Numbered from the stretch's first letter, positions 43,612 to 53,508 are shown. The stretch is DNA of 64,000 nucleotides from an uncultured Christensenella sp. (GCA_949287655.1 CASEHD010000001.1:1-64000); one strand, 5' to 3'. A program made the numbers and translations. The notes: generated from the letters alone by a model not told the origin.

Positions 43612-44491
43612 ATCTCTTCTCCCATCTGCGATTGAATTCTTCGTATAATTTAAGATATCTTTCATATCTTTCTCTCGGTATCTCGCCCAGCTCAACCGCT
43701 TCTTTTACGCCGCAGCATTCTTCGACTGTATGAGTGCAGCCTCTGAACCTGCAATTATCGCGGTATTTATCAAAATCAATATAATATCCGGCAAGAAACA
43801 TCGGGTCGAAAAGCGGTATCTCAAAGCGCGAAAAACCGCATGTGTCGGCTATTTTCGTCCCGTCTGTGAATTCGATTATCTCGACGTGGCGCGTCGTATG
43901 TCTGCCTCTTCCGCTTTTTTCGCCGACTTCGCCGGTCTCCATAACCTTATCTCCGACAAGCGCGTTGACCAGCGACGATTTTCCGACGGCGGACTGTCCA
44001 GCCAGGCAGTAGTATCTGCCGCTTATTATATTTCTCAATTCTTCGACGCCTCTGCCGTCTTCCGCGCACGTCAAAAGAACGGTGGTGACGGGCGAATATT
44101 CCTTTTTCACCGCATCGTAAAGTTCGTCGACGCCGTCCATATCGCATTTGTTTACGCAGACCACGCTGTCGATATCCTGTTGCAGACAACTTATTATCAG
44201 TTTGTCGACCAGAAGAAAATCTGGCTTCGGAACAGGCGAGATAACGATGACGACACCGTCGATGTTGCTGACGTAAGGACGGACCAGCATACTTTTTCTG
44301 GGCAGAACGTTTCTGATTACGCAGTCGGAAGAAGAGACCTCGACCTCTGCCTCGTCGCCGACGTAGATGTCGCCCTCTCTTAGCCTGCCGCGGGCAAAAC
44401 ATTTCAGTATTCTCCCGTCTTCCGTCTTTACGACATACTTTCCCGCAACGCCTTTTATTATTCTTCCTTTGGTTATCGTATTTATCGCCAT
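43604..44491 (-). CDS. rsgA: Ribosome small-subunit-dependent GTPase A
   Basis: Late 30S assembly factor. 295 residues. An OB domain (about 8-70) is followed by a circularly permuted GTPase: G4 VCVNKCDMD, G1 GQSAVGKSSLVNAL, G3 DTCGF. A C-terminal zinc knuckle (CRFRGCTHTVEECCGV) follows. prpC and prkC, usual upstream neighbours in Bacillota, are not between rlmN and this gene. Confidence 0.96.
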   Translation of the reverse strand: MAINTITKGRIIKGVAGKYVVKTEDGRILKCFARGRLREGDIYVGDEAEVEVSSSDCVIRNVLPRKSMLVRPYVSNIDGVVIVISPVPKPDFLLVDKLIISCLQQDIDSVVCVNKCDMDGVDELYDAVKKEYSPVTTVLLTCAEDGRGVEELRNIISGRYYCLAGQSAVGKSSLVNALVGDKVMETGEVGEKSGRGRHTTRHVEIIEFTDGTKIADTCGFSRFEIPLFDPMFLAGYYIDFDKYRDNCRFRGCTHTVEECCGVKEAVELGEIPRERYERYLKLYEEFNRRWEKRYD

Positions 44492-44551
44492 ATTATGTAA
44501 TGTTACTGATTATTACTTAATAATATTAATTAATAATGATTAATAATATTA

Positions 44552-45595
44552 TTATTTTTTGTCGTTTATATACTTCCTTCTCAGCTGACCGCACGCGCCT
44601 TCGATATCGGAACCCATACTCCTTCTGACGCTGCTGCTCACACCGTTATTATCCAGAATTTTCCTGAATTTGTCAATAGCCGTTTCGGAAGAACCTTTCA
44701 GTCCGCGCTCTTTTACGTAATTCAGTCTTATAATATTGACGTGACAGGAGAAGCCTTTGAGAAGGCGCGAAAGCTCCTTTGCGCACTCTTCGGTATCGTT
44801 TTCACCGTCTATCATGGAATATTCGAATATGATCCTGCGCCCCGTCTTTTCAAAATAATACTTCGCCGCGGCTATTACTTCGGCAACCGTATATCTGCTT
44901 GCGACCGGCATTATCTTCTTTCGAAGTCCGTCAAACGGCGCGTGAAGAGACACGGTGAGCACGGGCGTATATCCTTCGTCCGCCAGTTTTCTCATCTTTT
45001 CACAAAGCCCGCAGGTCGACAGCGACACGTTTCTTTTTGAGATATTAAGTCCTTCTTCCAGAGACAACAGATCGAGGAATTTCGTCACGTTGCCGTAGTT
45101 ATCGAGAGGCTCGCCGCTTCCCATTAGCACGACGTTGGTTACTCCGCGCTTGCCGCCGTCCGCGTTCAGCGCGTTTACGACGATTACCTGTGAAAGTATT
45201 TCTCCCGCGGTCAAATCTCTGACAAGTCCTCCCAGAGTCGACGCGCAGAATTTACACCCCATCGCGCAGCCGACCTGCGTGGACACGCAGAGAGTATTGC
45301 CGTACTTATAGCGCATGAGCACGCCCTCTATTATATTGCCGTCGCTCAGCGTATAGAGGTATTTTACCGTGCCGTCTGTCGCCGACTTAAAGCTCTTTTC
45401 AATCTTCAGACCCAGCGCGCGCCAGCCGTCTTCCTTGAGCCTGTTTGTCAGATCTTTGGGAACGTTGCTCATCTCGTCGAGTTCGCGCCCCGAAGATATA
45501 TGGGAGAATATCTGTTTAGCCCTGAAAGCCGGCTGTCCGTATTCTTTCAAAAGCTCCGCAAGTTGTTCGGGCGAAAGATCGCAAAGCAGTTTCAC
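44552..45595 (-). CDS. rlmN: Dual-specificity RNA methyltransferase RlmN
   Basis: Radical-SAM enzyme that methylates C2 of A2503 in 23S rRNA and A37 of some tRNAs. 347 residues. The cluster motif is CAMGCKFC. The second catalytic cysteine lies in the C-terminal RRSMGSDIEGACGQL. GEPLDNY and SLHAPFD are family segments. It overlaps rsmB by 4 bases. Confidence 0.96.
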   Translation of the reverse strand: MKLLCDLSPEQLAELLKEYGQPAFRAKQIFSHISSGRELDEMSNVPKDLTNRLKEDGWRALGLKIEKSFKSATDGTVKYLYTLSDGNIIEGVLMRYKYGNTLCVSTQVGCAMGCKFCASTLGGLVRDLTAGEILSQVIVVNALNADGGKRGVTNVVLMGSGEPLDNYGNVTKFLDLLSLEEGLNISKRNVSLSTCGLCEKMRKLADEGYTPVLTVSLHAPFDGLRKKIMPVASRYTVAEVIAAAKYYFEKTGRRIIFEYSMIDGENDTEECAKELSRLLKGFSCHVNIIRLNYVKERGLKGSSETAIDKFRKILDNNGVSSSVRRSMGSDIEGACGQLRRKYINDKK

Positions 45596-46836
45596 GTGCG
45601 CGTCCTCCTCATTTTCGCGACGAAAAATCCGTCAGAGCCTTTGTCGTCGGGAAGGTACACGTTCTGATCTTCCAGCTTGAAATTTCTGTTACCTTTAAGA
45701 AATTTCTTTATTATATCCTCGTTTTCTTCTTTGAGAAGCGTGCAGGTCGAATATATCAGCACGCCGCCTTCCTTGACGTAAGCCGCGCCGTTTTCAAGTA
45801 TTTTCGCCTGCGTCTGCGTGAGCGAAAATATTGCGTCTTTATCCTTGAACAGATATACGTCCGGTTTCTTTGCGGCGACGCCGAGGTTACTGCACGGAAC
45901 GTCGCACAATACGACGTCGAACGCGCGGTCGAGCGCCTTGTTTACGATCGTCGCGTCAAGAAGTCTGACGTCGAGTTTTACGCCCATTCTGCGAGCGTAT
46001 TGCTGTATCAGCTGAAGCCTGTGATGATAAATGTCGCAGCTCAAGACCTTTACGTTGCAGCCAATCCCCGCGAAATATACGCTTTTGCCGCCCGGCGCCG
46101 CGCACATATCGAGCACGCTGTCGCCGTCCTTTACGCCTGCGGTCTTGCAGCATCTGACCGAAGTCAGCGACTGGAACGTGATGAGACCCGCGTCGAAAAG
46201 CGGTCTTATCTCCTGACAGTTGCGGACAAAAAGACAATCGTCGTTTTCCTCGTCCTCTTTGAATTCTACGTTTAAAGCTTTGAGCTTTTCCTTTACCGCG
46301 CTTATATCCGTCTTGCCGAGATTCACGCGCGCGTGTTCGAGTTCGAGAGGCTTGCAGCTTAAAAATCCGCGCGTTCTTTCAGCGCCGAATTGTTTTATAT
46401 ATTGCTTTACTATCCAAAGAGGCACGGACGCTTCGACGGAAAGTCTCTGCGCGGGCTCGTTGGGCAAAGCGGGCTTATTGCGGCAGAACGCTTTGAGAAC
46501 GCCGTTTATAAATCCGCTTGAGCCAAGTTTTCCTACTTCCTTTGCGAGTTCGACGGTATTGTTGACCGCCGCGTAATCGGGCATGCCGTCCATTTCCTCA
46601 ACGCAGTACATGCCTATCTTGAGAAGGATTATCGCGCTGTTCTGCGGCTTTTTCGCGGTCATCTGCGCAATAAAATAATCATAGCGGACGTCGTTTCTGA
46701 GCACGCCGTAGACGAGCCGCGTCACAAAATCGCGGTTCTTCGCCTCGCCGAGCTTGTTTGTCAGCGATATCGAGCCGTAAGCCTGCTGTTTGTAGACCTG
46801 CGACAATATGTTGTAACAAACCTTCAAATCACTCAT
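45592..46836 (-). CDS. rsmB: 16S rRNA (cytosine-967-C5)-methyltransferase
   Basis: 414 residues. An N-terminal NusB-like domain (about 1-140) precedes a Rossmann methyltransferase with motif I DMCAAPGGKS, the general-base segment DVPCSNLG and the catalytic cysteine STCTL. The start overlaps the fmt stop by 8 bases. Confidence 0.95.
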   Translation of the reverse strand: MSDLKVCYNILSQVYKQQAYGSISLTNKLGEAKNRDFVTRLVYGVLRNDVRYDYFIAQMTAKKPQNSAIILLKIGMYCVEEMDGMPDYAAVNNTVELAKEVGKLGSSGFINGVLKAFCRNKPALPNEPAQRLSVEASVPLWIVKQYIKQFGAERTRGFLSCKPLELEHARVNLGKTDISAVKEKLKALNVEFKEDEENDDCLFVRNCQEIRPLFDAGLITFQSLTSVRCCKTAGVKDGDSVLDMCAAPGGKSVYFAGIGCNVKVLSCDIYHHRLQLIQQYARRMGVKLDVRLLDATIVNKALDRAFDVVLCDVPCSNLGVAAKKPDVYLFKDKDAIFSLTQTQAKILENGAAYVKEGGVLIYSTCTLLKEENEDIIKKFLKGNRNFKLEDQNVYLPDDKGSDGFFVAKMRRTRT

Positions 46837-47773
46837 TTTTGAGCATTACCCCGTTTAATTCGGCGTGTCCGCGCATAAAATCGTCGGCGGACATCCTTTT
46901 TCCTCCTTCGAGCTGGACTTCCTGCAACACGAGAAATTCGCCCTTTCCGCACGCCACACACAGCTTGCCGAAGAAAGTCGCCATTTCTCCGCTTCTGTAA
47001 AATCTTCTGTTTGACGGCTCGTCGCCGCGAAGCTTTCTTGCCTTCCATATTTTAAAGGTCTTGCCGCCCAGCTTGCAGAACGCAGACGGCCACGGATTGG
47101 TGCCTCGTATAAAGTTCACAAGTTCTTCGGCAGACTTTGAAAAATCCAGTTTCCCGCTGTCTTTGGTAAACATCGGGTAATGAGTTGCTTGCGCGTCGTT
47201 CTGCGGCGTAAAAGTCGCTTTTCCGCTTTCTACGAGTTCAAGTGCTTTCACGATACATTCGCCTCCGGTGGCGGACAGTCTGTCAAAGAGTTCTCCCGCC
47301 GTCTCTTCCGGCAATATCTCAACCTCTTTCTGCAAAAGTATGTCGCCGCTATCTATGCCGAGAGCGGTCTTCATAATCGTTATGCCTGTGACCTTTTCGC
47401 CGTTTATCACAGCCCACTGTATAGGCGACGAGCCTCTGTATTTTGGCAAAAGCGAGGCGTGAACGTTGAGCACTCCGCACGGAGTCATCTCAAGAAGCTT
47501 TTTATCGAGTATCTGACCGTAGGCGCATGTCACCGCGACGTCCGCGCCGAGCGAAGAGAGTTCTTCATAGCCTTCTAAGCGCACTTTTTCATACTGAAAG
47601 ACTTTAAGCCCCAGTTCGAGAGCCTTTTGCTTTACCGGCGAAAAGGAAACTATTCCGCGGTTTCTCGCCCTGTCGGGCTGGGTCACCACGCCGACTATCT
47701 CGTGCCCTGCGTCCGATATCGCCCGCAAAGACGGCACCGCGAAATCGGGCGTTCCCATAAAGAGAACTTTCAT
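46829..47773 (-). CDS. fmt: Methionyl-tRNA formyltransferase
   Basis: Formylates initiator Met-tRNA using 10-formyl-THF. 314 residues from MKVLFMGTPDFAVPSL, with GGTGAAAG upstream; the longer frame overlaps def. Catalytic segment NVHASLLPKYRGSSPIQWA and the aspartate in GIDSGDILLQ are present. The C-terminal tRNA-binding domain follows. The start overlaps the def stop by 4 bases. Confidence 0.96.
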   Translation of the reverse strand: MKVLFMGTPDFAVPSLRAISDAGHEIVGVVTQPDRARNRGIVSFSPVKQKALELGLKVFQYEKVRLEGYEELSSLGADVAVTCAYGQILDKKLLEMTPCGVLNVHASLLPKYRGSSPIQWAVINGEKVTGITIMKTALGIDSGDILLQKEVEILPEETAGELFDRLSATGGECIVKALELVESGKATFTPQNDAQATHYPMFTKDSGKLDFSKSAEELVNFIRGTNPWPSAFCKLGGKTFKIWKARKLRGDEPSNRRFYRSGEMATFFGKLCVACGKGEFLVLQEVQLEGGKRMSADDFMRGHAELNGVMLKNE

Positions 47774-48213
47774 TCTTTCACCGCCTTGTCGTAATAAAGG
47801 ATTCCGTCCAGGTGGTCGAATTCGTGACAGCACGCGCGCGCCGTGAATCCTTCGAATTTACCTTTGAATTTGTTGCCCTTTCTGTCCCGGAAAACCACGG
47901 TTATCTTTTCGGGGCGTATAACCTCTTCGCTCCTTCCCGGAACGCTTAAACAGCCTTCGGGTCCCCGCTGGCTGCCCGACTGCGCGACTATGACGGGATT
48001 CACGAATTCGAAATAACCGTCCTCCGTCTCCACGACCGCGACGCGCTTCAAAAGTCCGACCTGCGGACCCGCAAGACCGCAACCGTCGGCCGCCAACATC
48101 GTTTCGTGCATATCGTCGAGAAGTTTTCCCAGTTTTTCGTCGAAAACCGTGACCTCTCTGCTTTTCTTCCTCAGGACGGGATTGCCGTCTTTCACAATAT
48201 CTCTGAGCGCCAT
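47770..48213 (-). CDS. def: Peptide deformylase
   Basis: Removes the formyl group from new proteins. 147 residues from MALRDIV; GAGGTG is 5 bases upstream, and a GTG two codons earlier would lack one. The three motifs are GCGLAGPQVG (the usual AAPQ is AGPQ here), EGCLSVPG and CHEFDHLDG. The metal ligands Cys and two His are intact. Confidence 0.95.
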   Translation of the reverse strand: MALRDIVKDGNPVLRKKSREVTVFDEKLGKLLDDMHETMLAADGCGLAGPQVGLLKRVAVVETEDGYFEFVNPVIVAQSGSQRGPEGCLSVPGRSEEVIRPEKITVVFRDRKGNKFKGKFEGFTARACCHEFDHLDGILYYDKAVKE

Positions 48214-48220
48214 ATTCACC

Positions 48221-50422
48221 TCAACTCAAGCTCTGGGGATTGATCTGCGCGAAAACGCTGACCCCCCTTGTTTTATTTTCGTCTATTATGCGGTATATCT
48301 CCCGCGTCACTTCCGCCTCGTACTCTCTTTTTATCCTCATGAGTATCTGATAGCGATAATTTCTCTCTATCCTTCCGACCGGCGACTTCATCGCCTGCAA
48401 AAACAGAAATTCGCGCTTGTTTTCAAGTTCGTAAGCCCTTACGTCCACGAACACGTTTTTAGCGCAGTTTCTGACCGTCTCTTCGTCCTCGCCCGTCATC
48501 AACACTCGCAGTATCGTCGAATAAGGCGGAAAACCGGTGACCTCTCGCGTATTGTTTTCCTTGCCGAAAAACCCGGTATAGTCATAGTTTTTTGCAAATC
48601 TGTACACGTAATGCGACGGCGAATAAGTCTGCAATATAACAAGCCCTTCCTTTTCGCTTCTTCCAGCTCTGCCCGCGACCTGCGTGACCAGCTGGAAGGT
48701 GCGTTCCGCGCTTCTGTAATCGCTGAAATAAAGACTCATATCCGCGTCGAGTATGCCGACGAGAGTTACGTCAGGAAAGTCGTGACCTTTCGCTATCATC
48801 TGAGTGCCGACGAGTATCTGCGCTTCCTTTGCCTTGAACGCGCCGAGTATGTCGAGATAAGCGGATTTTTTCGTCGTCGTCTCGTTGTCCATACGCAGTA
48901 TTCCCACGCCGGGAAACATCTTTTGAAGCTCCTCGACGACGCGCTGCGTGCCGACCTTGCCGTATTTTATATCCTTGCTTCCGCATTCCGGGCACTGGGT
49001 CAGCATCTTATATCTCTTGCCGCAGTAGTGGCATTTGAGCTGATTGTCGACGGAGTGATAGGTAAGCGTCACGTCGCAGTCCTCGCACTTGGCGATATAG
49101 CCGCATTTCTTGCACATCGCGAACGAACTGTGTCCGCGGCGGTTGAGAAACAATATCGCCTGATCGCCGCTTTCGACCGTCTTCATTAATTCGGCTTCAA
49201 GCCGTCTTGAAAACACGCCGTTGTTGCCGCATATAAGCTCGTCCGACATGCTGACTATCTCTATCTTCGGCATACCGTGGCGGCTTATCCTTTCGGGAAG
49301 GCTGATGAGCGCGTACTCCCCGCGCTTTGCCAGAAGGAAGCTTTCGATCGACGGCGTCGCGCTGCCCAGGACCAGCTTTCCGCCGTTGTATTCAGCGCGG
49401 AATTTAGCGATGTCCGCCGTGTTGTACCTCGGATTCGATTCGCTGAAATAACTGGCGTCGTGCTCTTCGTCTATCACTATAAGCCCGACGTTTTTCAGCG
49501 GCGCGAATATCGCGCTCCTCGCGCCGACGACTATCTTCGCTTCGCCTGTCAGAAGTCTCTTCCATTCGTCGTATCTCTCACCCTGGCTCAAACCGCTGTG
49601 AAGCATCGCGACTCCGCTTGAAAACCTCGCCCTGAAATTCCTGAGCATCTGCGGGGTCAGCGATATTTCCGGCACCAGCATTATCGCGGTCTTTCCCGCC
49701 GCCAGAACGCGCTCTATCGCGTTCATATACACTTCGGTCTTGCCGCTGCCGGTCACTCCGTACAGCAAAGAGACCGTCTTGTCCCCGTTCAATATCCTGT
49801 CTGACGCTTCCTGCTGGGAAGGGGTGAGTTTCACCTTGTCCGCCTCGCATTTAAGCGCGTCGTAAGGCTTGCGGTAAACGGGCTTATCTGTCTTGTTCAC
49901 CACGCCTTTTTCGACGAGCGCGTTGACGGTCGCGGCGCCGAACTCCTCGGTCACCACGCTTAAATACTCACCGCCCTCTTTAAGTTTTTCGACCAGTTCG
50001 AGCTGCCGCCTCGCCCTCGCGGGGATAAGCGCGCTTCTTTCCTCGTCGGTCAGCCCGGGCGCAAGTTCTATGTAAAGCCTTTTAAGTTCTCTTACCTTGC
50101 CGCCTCTCAACTGCCCGGGAATAAACAGCCTGAGACAGTCGATATAGCGCAGGTAAAATTTTTCTTTCATAAAGCGCATAAGCGCGAGCATCTCTTCGCT
50201 TATGCAGGAAAATTCATCCAGTCTCTGCAATACCGGTTTGAGCTTTGAAAGATCGTAATCGCTTCTTTCTGCCGTATCAATGCAAAAACCCTCCAACTTT
50301 TTATTGCCGAAGGGAACCAAAACTCTGTCGCCTTTGTTGACCTCAAGGCCGTCAGGAACGACGTAATCGAATATCCTGTCGACTTCGCCGTTGCTTATGT
50401 CGACTATTACTTTGCATATCAT
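48221..50422 (-). CDS. priA: Primosomal helicase PriA
   Basis: Restarts collapsed replication forks by loading the replicative helicase. 733 residues. An N-terminal 3'-DNA-binding domain precedes helicase motif I (GVTGSGKTEVYMNAI) and motif II (IDEEHD). The zinc-binding cysteines lie in CKKCGYIAKCEDCD and CHYCGKRY. Motif VI region is VAGRAGRSEKEG. The start overlaps the coaBC stop (ATGA). Confidence 0.96.
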   Translation of the reverse strand: MICKVIVDISNGEVDRIFDYVVPDGLEVNKGDRVLVPFGNKKLEGFCIDTAERSDYDLSKLKPVLQRLDEFSCISEEMLALMRFMKEKFYLRYIDCLRLFIPGQLRGGKVRELKRLYIELAPGLTDEERSALIPARARRQLELVEKLKEGGEYLSVVTEEFGAATVNALVEKGVVNKTDKPVYRKPYDALKCEADKVKLTPSQQEASDRILNGDKTVSLLYGVTGSGKTEVYMNAIERVLAAGKTAIMLVPEISLTPQMLRNFRARFSSGVAMLHSGLSQGERYDEWKRLLTGEAKIVVGARSAIFAPLKNVGLIVIDEEHDASYFSESNPRYNTADIAKFRAEYNGGKLVLGSATPSIESFLLAKRGEYALISLPERISRHGMPKIEIVSMSDELICGNNGVFSRRLEAELMKTVESGDQAILFLNRRGHSSFAMCKKCGYIAKCEDCDVTLTYHSVDNQLKCHYCGKRYKMLTQCPECGSKDIKYGKVGTQRVVEELQKMFPGVGILRMDNETTTKKSAYLDILGAFKAKEAQILVGTQMIAKGHDFPDVTLVGILDADMSLYFSDYRSAERTFQLVTQVAGRAGRSEKEGLVILQTYSPSHYVYRFAKNYDYTGFFGKENNTREVTGFPPYSTILRVLMTGEDEETVRNCAKNVFVDVRAYELENKREFLFLQAMKSPVGRIERNYRYQILMRIKREYEAEVTREIYRIIDENKTRGVSVFAQINPQSLS

Positions 50423-51603
50423 AGCGCGATCAGCTCGTCCAAAATGATGTCTGCAAGCGCGGCTTTTGTCATAAGTTCGCAGTCCCTTACCCTGCCGTCT
50501 TTCGTAATTATCGTCGCGATATTTGTGTCCACGTCAAAGCCCGCGCCCTCTTTCGTAACGTCGTTGGCGACGACCATATCAGCGTTCTTTGCTATAAGTT
50601 TTTCTTTCGCGCGCTCGACAAGTTCGCGTTTTTCGGCGCAGAAAACGACCAGCTTTTTGTTTCCTTTTGCCTTTCCGACCGCCTTTGCTATATCCGGATT
50701 TTTGGTAAGTTTCAGCGTTACTTCGCTGTCTTTGATCTTGTCGTCCGCGACTTTTTCGACGCGGTAGTCGGCTGGCGCCGCCGCCTTTATCACAAAGTCG
50801 CTCTCTTCAAGTTTCGCCATAACGGCGTCGTACATATCGCGCGTGCTCTTTACGCTTATCGTCTCGTCAATATACGCAGGTATCTTAGCGGTGACGAAAC
50901 CTGCGATGAGAACAACTTTGCCGCCCCTGTTTTTGACCGCTTTCGCGATCTCGACGCCCATTTTGCCGCTGCTGTAATTGGAAATAAAACGCACGCCGTC
51001 GATATCTTCGCGCGTCGCTCCCGCGGTGACGAGCACCGTCTTTCCCGCATAGTCGCGCTTTGGCATAAGCATATCGAGCGCTTTCGCGTATATCTCCTCC
51101 GGCTCGCACATCCTGCCCTTGCCGACGTCGCCGCAGGCAAGCAGCCCGGTGTCCGGCTCAAGAAATTCATAGCCGCGCGCTTTAAGAGTCTTTATCGCGT
51201 TTTGCACCGCCTCGTTTTCGTACATCGCGGTGTTCATCGCGGGGCACGCCAGCACTTTGGCTTTCGTTGCGAGAAGGGTCGTCGTCAGCATATCGTCCGC
51301 TATCCCCGCCGCCAGTTTGTCAAGGACGTTGGCGGTCGCGGGCGCGATTATCGCGAGATCCGCTTTTTTCGCAAGCGAAACGTGTTCTACTTCCCAGTGT
51401 TCTTTGGGCGCGAACATATCGCAGGCGACCGGATTTGCCGAAAGAGTTTCGAACGTAAGCGGCGCGACGAATTGAGCGGCGTGCGCCGTCATTACGACGT
51501 TGACGCATGCGCCCGCTTTCTTCAATGCGGATACGAGTCCGCACGCCTTGTAACAGGCTATCCCGCCCGTTACCGCCACAAGTACGTTCTTATTTTCGAG
51601 CAT
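50419..51603 (-). CDS. coaBC: Phosphopantothenoylcysteine decarboxylase / synthetase
   Basis: Two consecutive steps of coenzyme A synthesis. 394 residues. The FMN-dependent CoaC half (about 1-185) has VTGGIACYK, the PxMNxxM motif ACPAMNTAMYE and the active cysteine in ACGDVGKGRM. The CTP-dependent CoaB half begins VLVTAGATREDIDGVRFISN and holds NYSSGKMG and AAPADYRV with K in VEKVADDKIK. Confidence 0.96.
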   Translation of the reverse strand: MLENKNVLVAVTGGIACYKACGLVSALKKAGACVNVVMTAHAAQFVAPLTFETLSANPVACDMFAPKEHWEVEHVSLAKKADLAIIAPATANVLDKLAAGIADDMLTTTLLATKAKVLACPAMNTAMYENEAVQNAIKTLKARGYEFLEPDTGLLACGDVGKGRMCEPEEIYAKALDMLMPKRDYAGKTVLVTAGATREDIDGVRFISNYSSGKMGVEIAKAVKNRGGKVVLIAGFVTAKIPAYIDETISVKSTRDMYDAVMAKLEESDFVIKAAAPADYRVEKVADDKIKDSEVTLKLTKNPDIAKAVGKAKGNKKLVVFCAEKRELVERAKEKLIAKNADMVVANDVTKEGAGFDVDTNIATIITKDGRVRDCELMTKAALADIILDELIAL

Positions 51604-51606
51604 AGA

Positions 51607-51807
51607 TTACTGGTTGTCCCTCTTTATAACTATCTTGCCTTCGTAGACCTCTTTAGCCGCATAGCTCAGCGACTTCATTCCCGCTTCTTCGAGAAGGTCG
51701 GGATACTGGGTGTCGAGCTGACGCGCTCTCTTAGCCACGCCGCATACCAGGGCGTATCTGCACTCCGCTTTTTTGATGAGTTTGTCGATGGGTGGATCGA
51801 TCATCAT
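51607..51807 (-). CDS. rpoZ: RNA polymerase omega subunit
   Basis: A 66-residue omega, the small subunit that clamps beta-prime. KKAECRYALVCGVAKRARQL matches the conserved core, and LSYAAKEVYEGKIVI the helix near the C-terminus. GGAGGT is 7 bases before the first of two ATGs. It lies between gmk and coaBC as in most Bacillota. Confidence 0.93.
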   Translation of the reverse strand: MMIDPPIDKLIKKAECRYALVCGVAKRARQLDTQYPDLLEEAGMKSLSYAAKEVYEGKIVIKRDNQ

Positions 51808-51810
51808 ATA

Positions 51811-52437
51811 TCAGTTACCTCCATAGATAAGTTTGTTCAGAAATATTTTGTTTTTCGCCGTACTGCACTTTTCTGCGCGGATTATCGCGGCGATGTCCTC
51901 CGCGCTCTTTTCCGCGTCCTCGTTAACGACGACATAGTCGTACTTTTCAGCCTGCTTGAGCTCGTCCAGCGCGGATCCCATGCGGACCATAAGCTCTTCT
52001 TCTTTTTCGGTGGAGCGCTTTTTCAGCCTCTCTTCGATCGTCGCCTTGTCGCCGGGAGTGATGAAGATCATCACCGCTTCCGGGAATCTGCTCTTTATTT
52101 CAAGCGCGCCTTTGACGTCGATTTCGAGAACGACGTCGTACCCGCTGTCAAGCATCTCTTCCACTTTTTTGCGCGGCGTGCCGTAGTAGTTGCCGTACAC
52201 GCACTGATGTTCGAGAAATTCGTTGTCGTGCAGCATCTTCATATATTCGTCGATGTTCTTGAAGTAATAATCGACGCCGTCGACCTCTTTCTCTCTGGGC
52301 GCTCTGGTCGTGACCGAAACCGAATATCTTAAATTCGCGTATTTTTCGAACGCCTTTGCAAGCACGGTGCCTTTGCCCGCGCCCGACGGGCCCGAAACCA
52401 CGATGAGCTGTCCTTTCTGAATAGTGTTGTTTTCCAT
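51811..52437 (-). CDS. gmk: Guanylate kinase
   Basis: Phosphorylates GMP to GDP. 208 residues, P-loop GPSGAGKGT at about 16-24, and GMP-binding residues in SVTTRAPREKEVDGVDYYF. The lid (STEKEEELMVR) is present. remA, usually directly upstream, is missing from the 27-base gap to yicC. Confidence 0.96.
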   Translation of the reverse strand: MENNTIQKGQLIVVSGPSGAGKGTVLAKAFEKYANLRYSVSVTTRAPREKEVDGVDYYFKNIDEYMKMLHDNEFLEHQCVYGNYYGTPRKKVEEMLDSGYDVVLEIDVKGALEIKSRFPEAVMIFITPGDKATIEERLKKRSTEKEEELMVRMGSALDELKQAEKYDYVVVNEDAEKSAEDIAAIIRAEKCSTAKNKIFLNKLIYGGN

Positions 52438-52464
52438 ATATTTCGCTGTCCTCTCGGATAAATT

Positions 52465-53346
52465 TTATTCGATGTTCTGGATCTGCTCGCGGATCTTCTC
52501 AATCTCGCTCTTTAACGCTACGACGAGATTCGCGACGTTTATGTCGCAGCACTTGCTGCCGGTAGTGTTGGCTTCTCTGTTCATCTCCTGAACGACGAAA
52601 TCCAGCTGCTTGCCGATCGCGCCGCCTTTTTCCACAATTGAGCGCAAGTGCGCGATATGGCTCTTAAGGCGGGTCAGTTCTTCGTCGACCGCAACCTTAT
52701 CCGCATAGAACGCCATTTCGTTTATGAACTTTTCTTCGTCGACAGATACGCCTGCAAGGTATTCCTGCACCCTTTCGCGCACCTTTTCACGGTGCACCGC
52801 GGTCATACCGGGTGCAAGCTTTTCTATCTCCCCGACCAGTCTTTCGACCTCTGAGGTCTTTGCAAGGACGTCCGTTTTCATCGCTTCGCCCTCTTTCACT
52901 CTCATCCTGTCGAGGTTTTCTATCGCCTGTACACAGGCGCCGTCAAGCGCTTTTAGCAACTCTTCTTCGTCCATATCGCCGACTTTTATCGAGACCACGT
53001 CGGGCATTTTGAGCAACTCGTAAACGCCGACGTTGTTTGCAAGCCCGACTTTTTCGGCGATGTTTTTGGAAAGTTCGTAATACTGCGCCGCGAGCGCGAG
53101 ATCCGCGCTGATTTCGTTCTTGATCTCGCGGTTATCTTCAAAATTCACGTATACGTCGACGTGACCTCTTACAAGACCGCTTTTGATGATCTTTCTCAAA
53201 GCGTCCTCGGCAAAATTAAACTGTTTTGGCGCCTTTATGCCGATATCGAGAAAGCGGTGATTGACCACTTTGAGTTCAACGGTAAGTTTTATCTGCCCGT
53301 CCTCGTAAACGCCTTTGCCGTAGCCTGTCATGCTCTTGACGATCAT
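52465..53346 (-). CDS. YicC/YloC-family endoribonuclease
   Basis: 293 residues beginning MIVKSMTGYGKG, with AAGGAGAT upstream. Family segments are the N-terminal MTGYG, VELKVVNHRFLDI, and the C-terminal GKQLDFVVQEMNREANTTGSK, cut here as two stretches in the protein. E. coli YicC is an endoribonuclease that acts on some small RNAs; the role in Bacillota is less clear. It is the first gene of the gmk-to-rpe series. Confidence 0.92.
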   Translation of the reverse strand: MIVKSMTGYGKGVYEDGQIKLTVELKVVNHRFLDIGIKAPKQFNFAEDALRKIIKSGLVRGHVDVYVNFEDNREIKNEISADLALAAQYYELSKNIAEKVGLANNVGVYELLKMPDVVSIKVGDMDEEELLKALDGACVQAIENLDRMRVKEGEAMKTDVLAKTSEVERLVGEIEKLAPGMTAVHREKVRERVQEYLAGVSVDEEKFINEMAFYADKVAVDEELTRLKSHIAHLRSIVEKGGAIGKQLDFVVQEMNREANTTGSKCCDINVANLVVALKSEIEKIREQIQNIE

Positions 53347-53481
53347 CAAAAAATCTCCTTCGCGCAAATAATCAAAATAAATGATAACACAAACGCGCGC
53401 TTTTTACAAGTCAATACGAGCGTAAAAATAAATTTATTATATAGCGCCTGTCGGCGCGCCGCGCCGATTCTTCGGATAAAA

Positions 53482-53508
53482 AGCAACGCGGGGCTGATAT
53501 GCCCCGCG
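53482..53508 (-). terminator. Terminator after ligA
   Basis: On the minus strand CGCGGGGC pairs with GCCCCGCG around a six-base loop. A T run follows after five bases (TTGC then TTTTT), which is slightly far. Confidence 0.6.

Noticed and set aside
48149..49189. 346-codon plus-strand frame opposite priA
   Set aside because: Antisense shadow of priA; no start signal or family.
51202..52332. 376-codon plus-strand frame opposite coaBC, rpoZ and gmk
   Set aside because: Spans three real minus-strand genes; no protein similarity.
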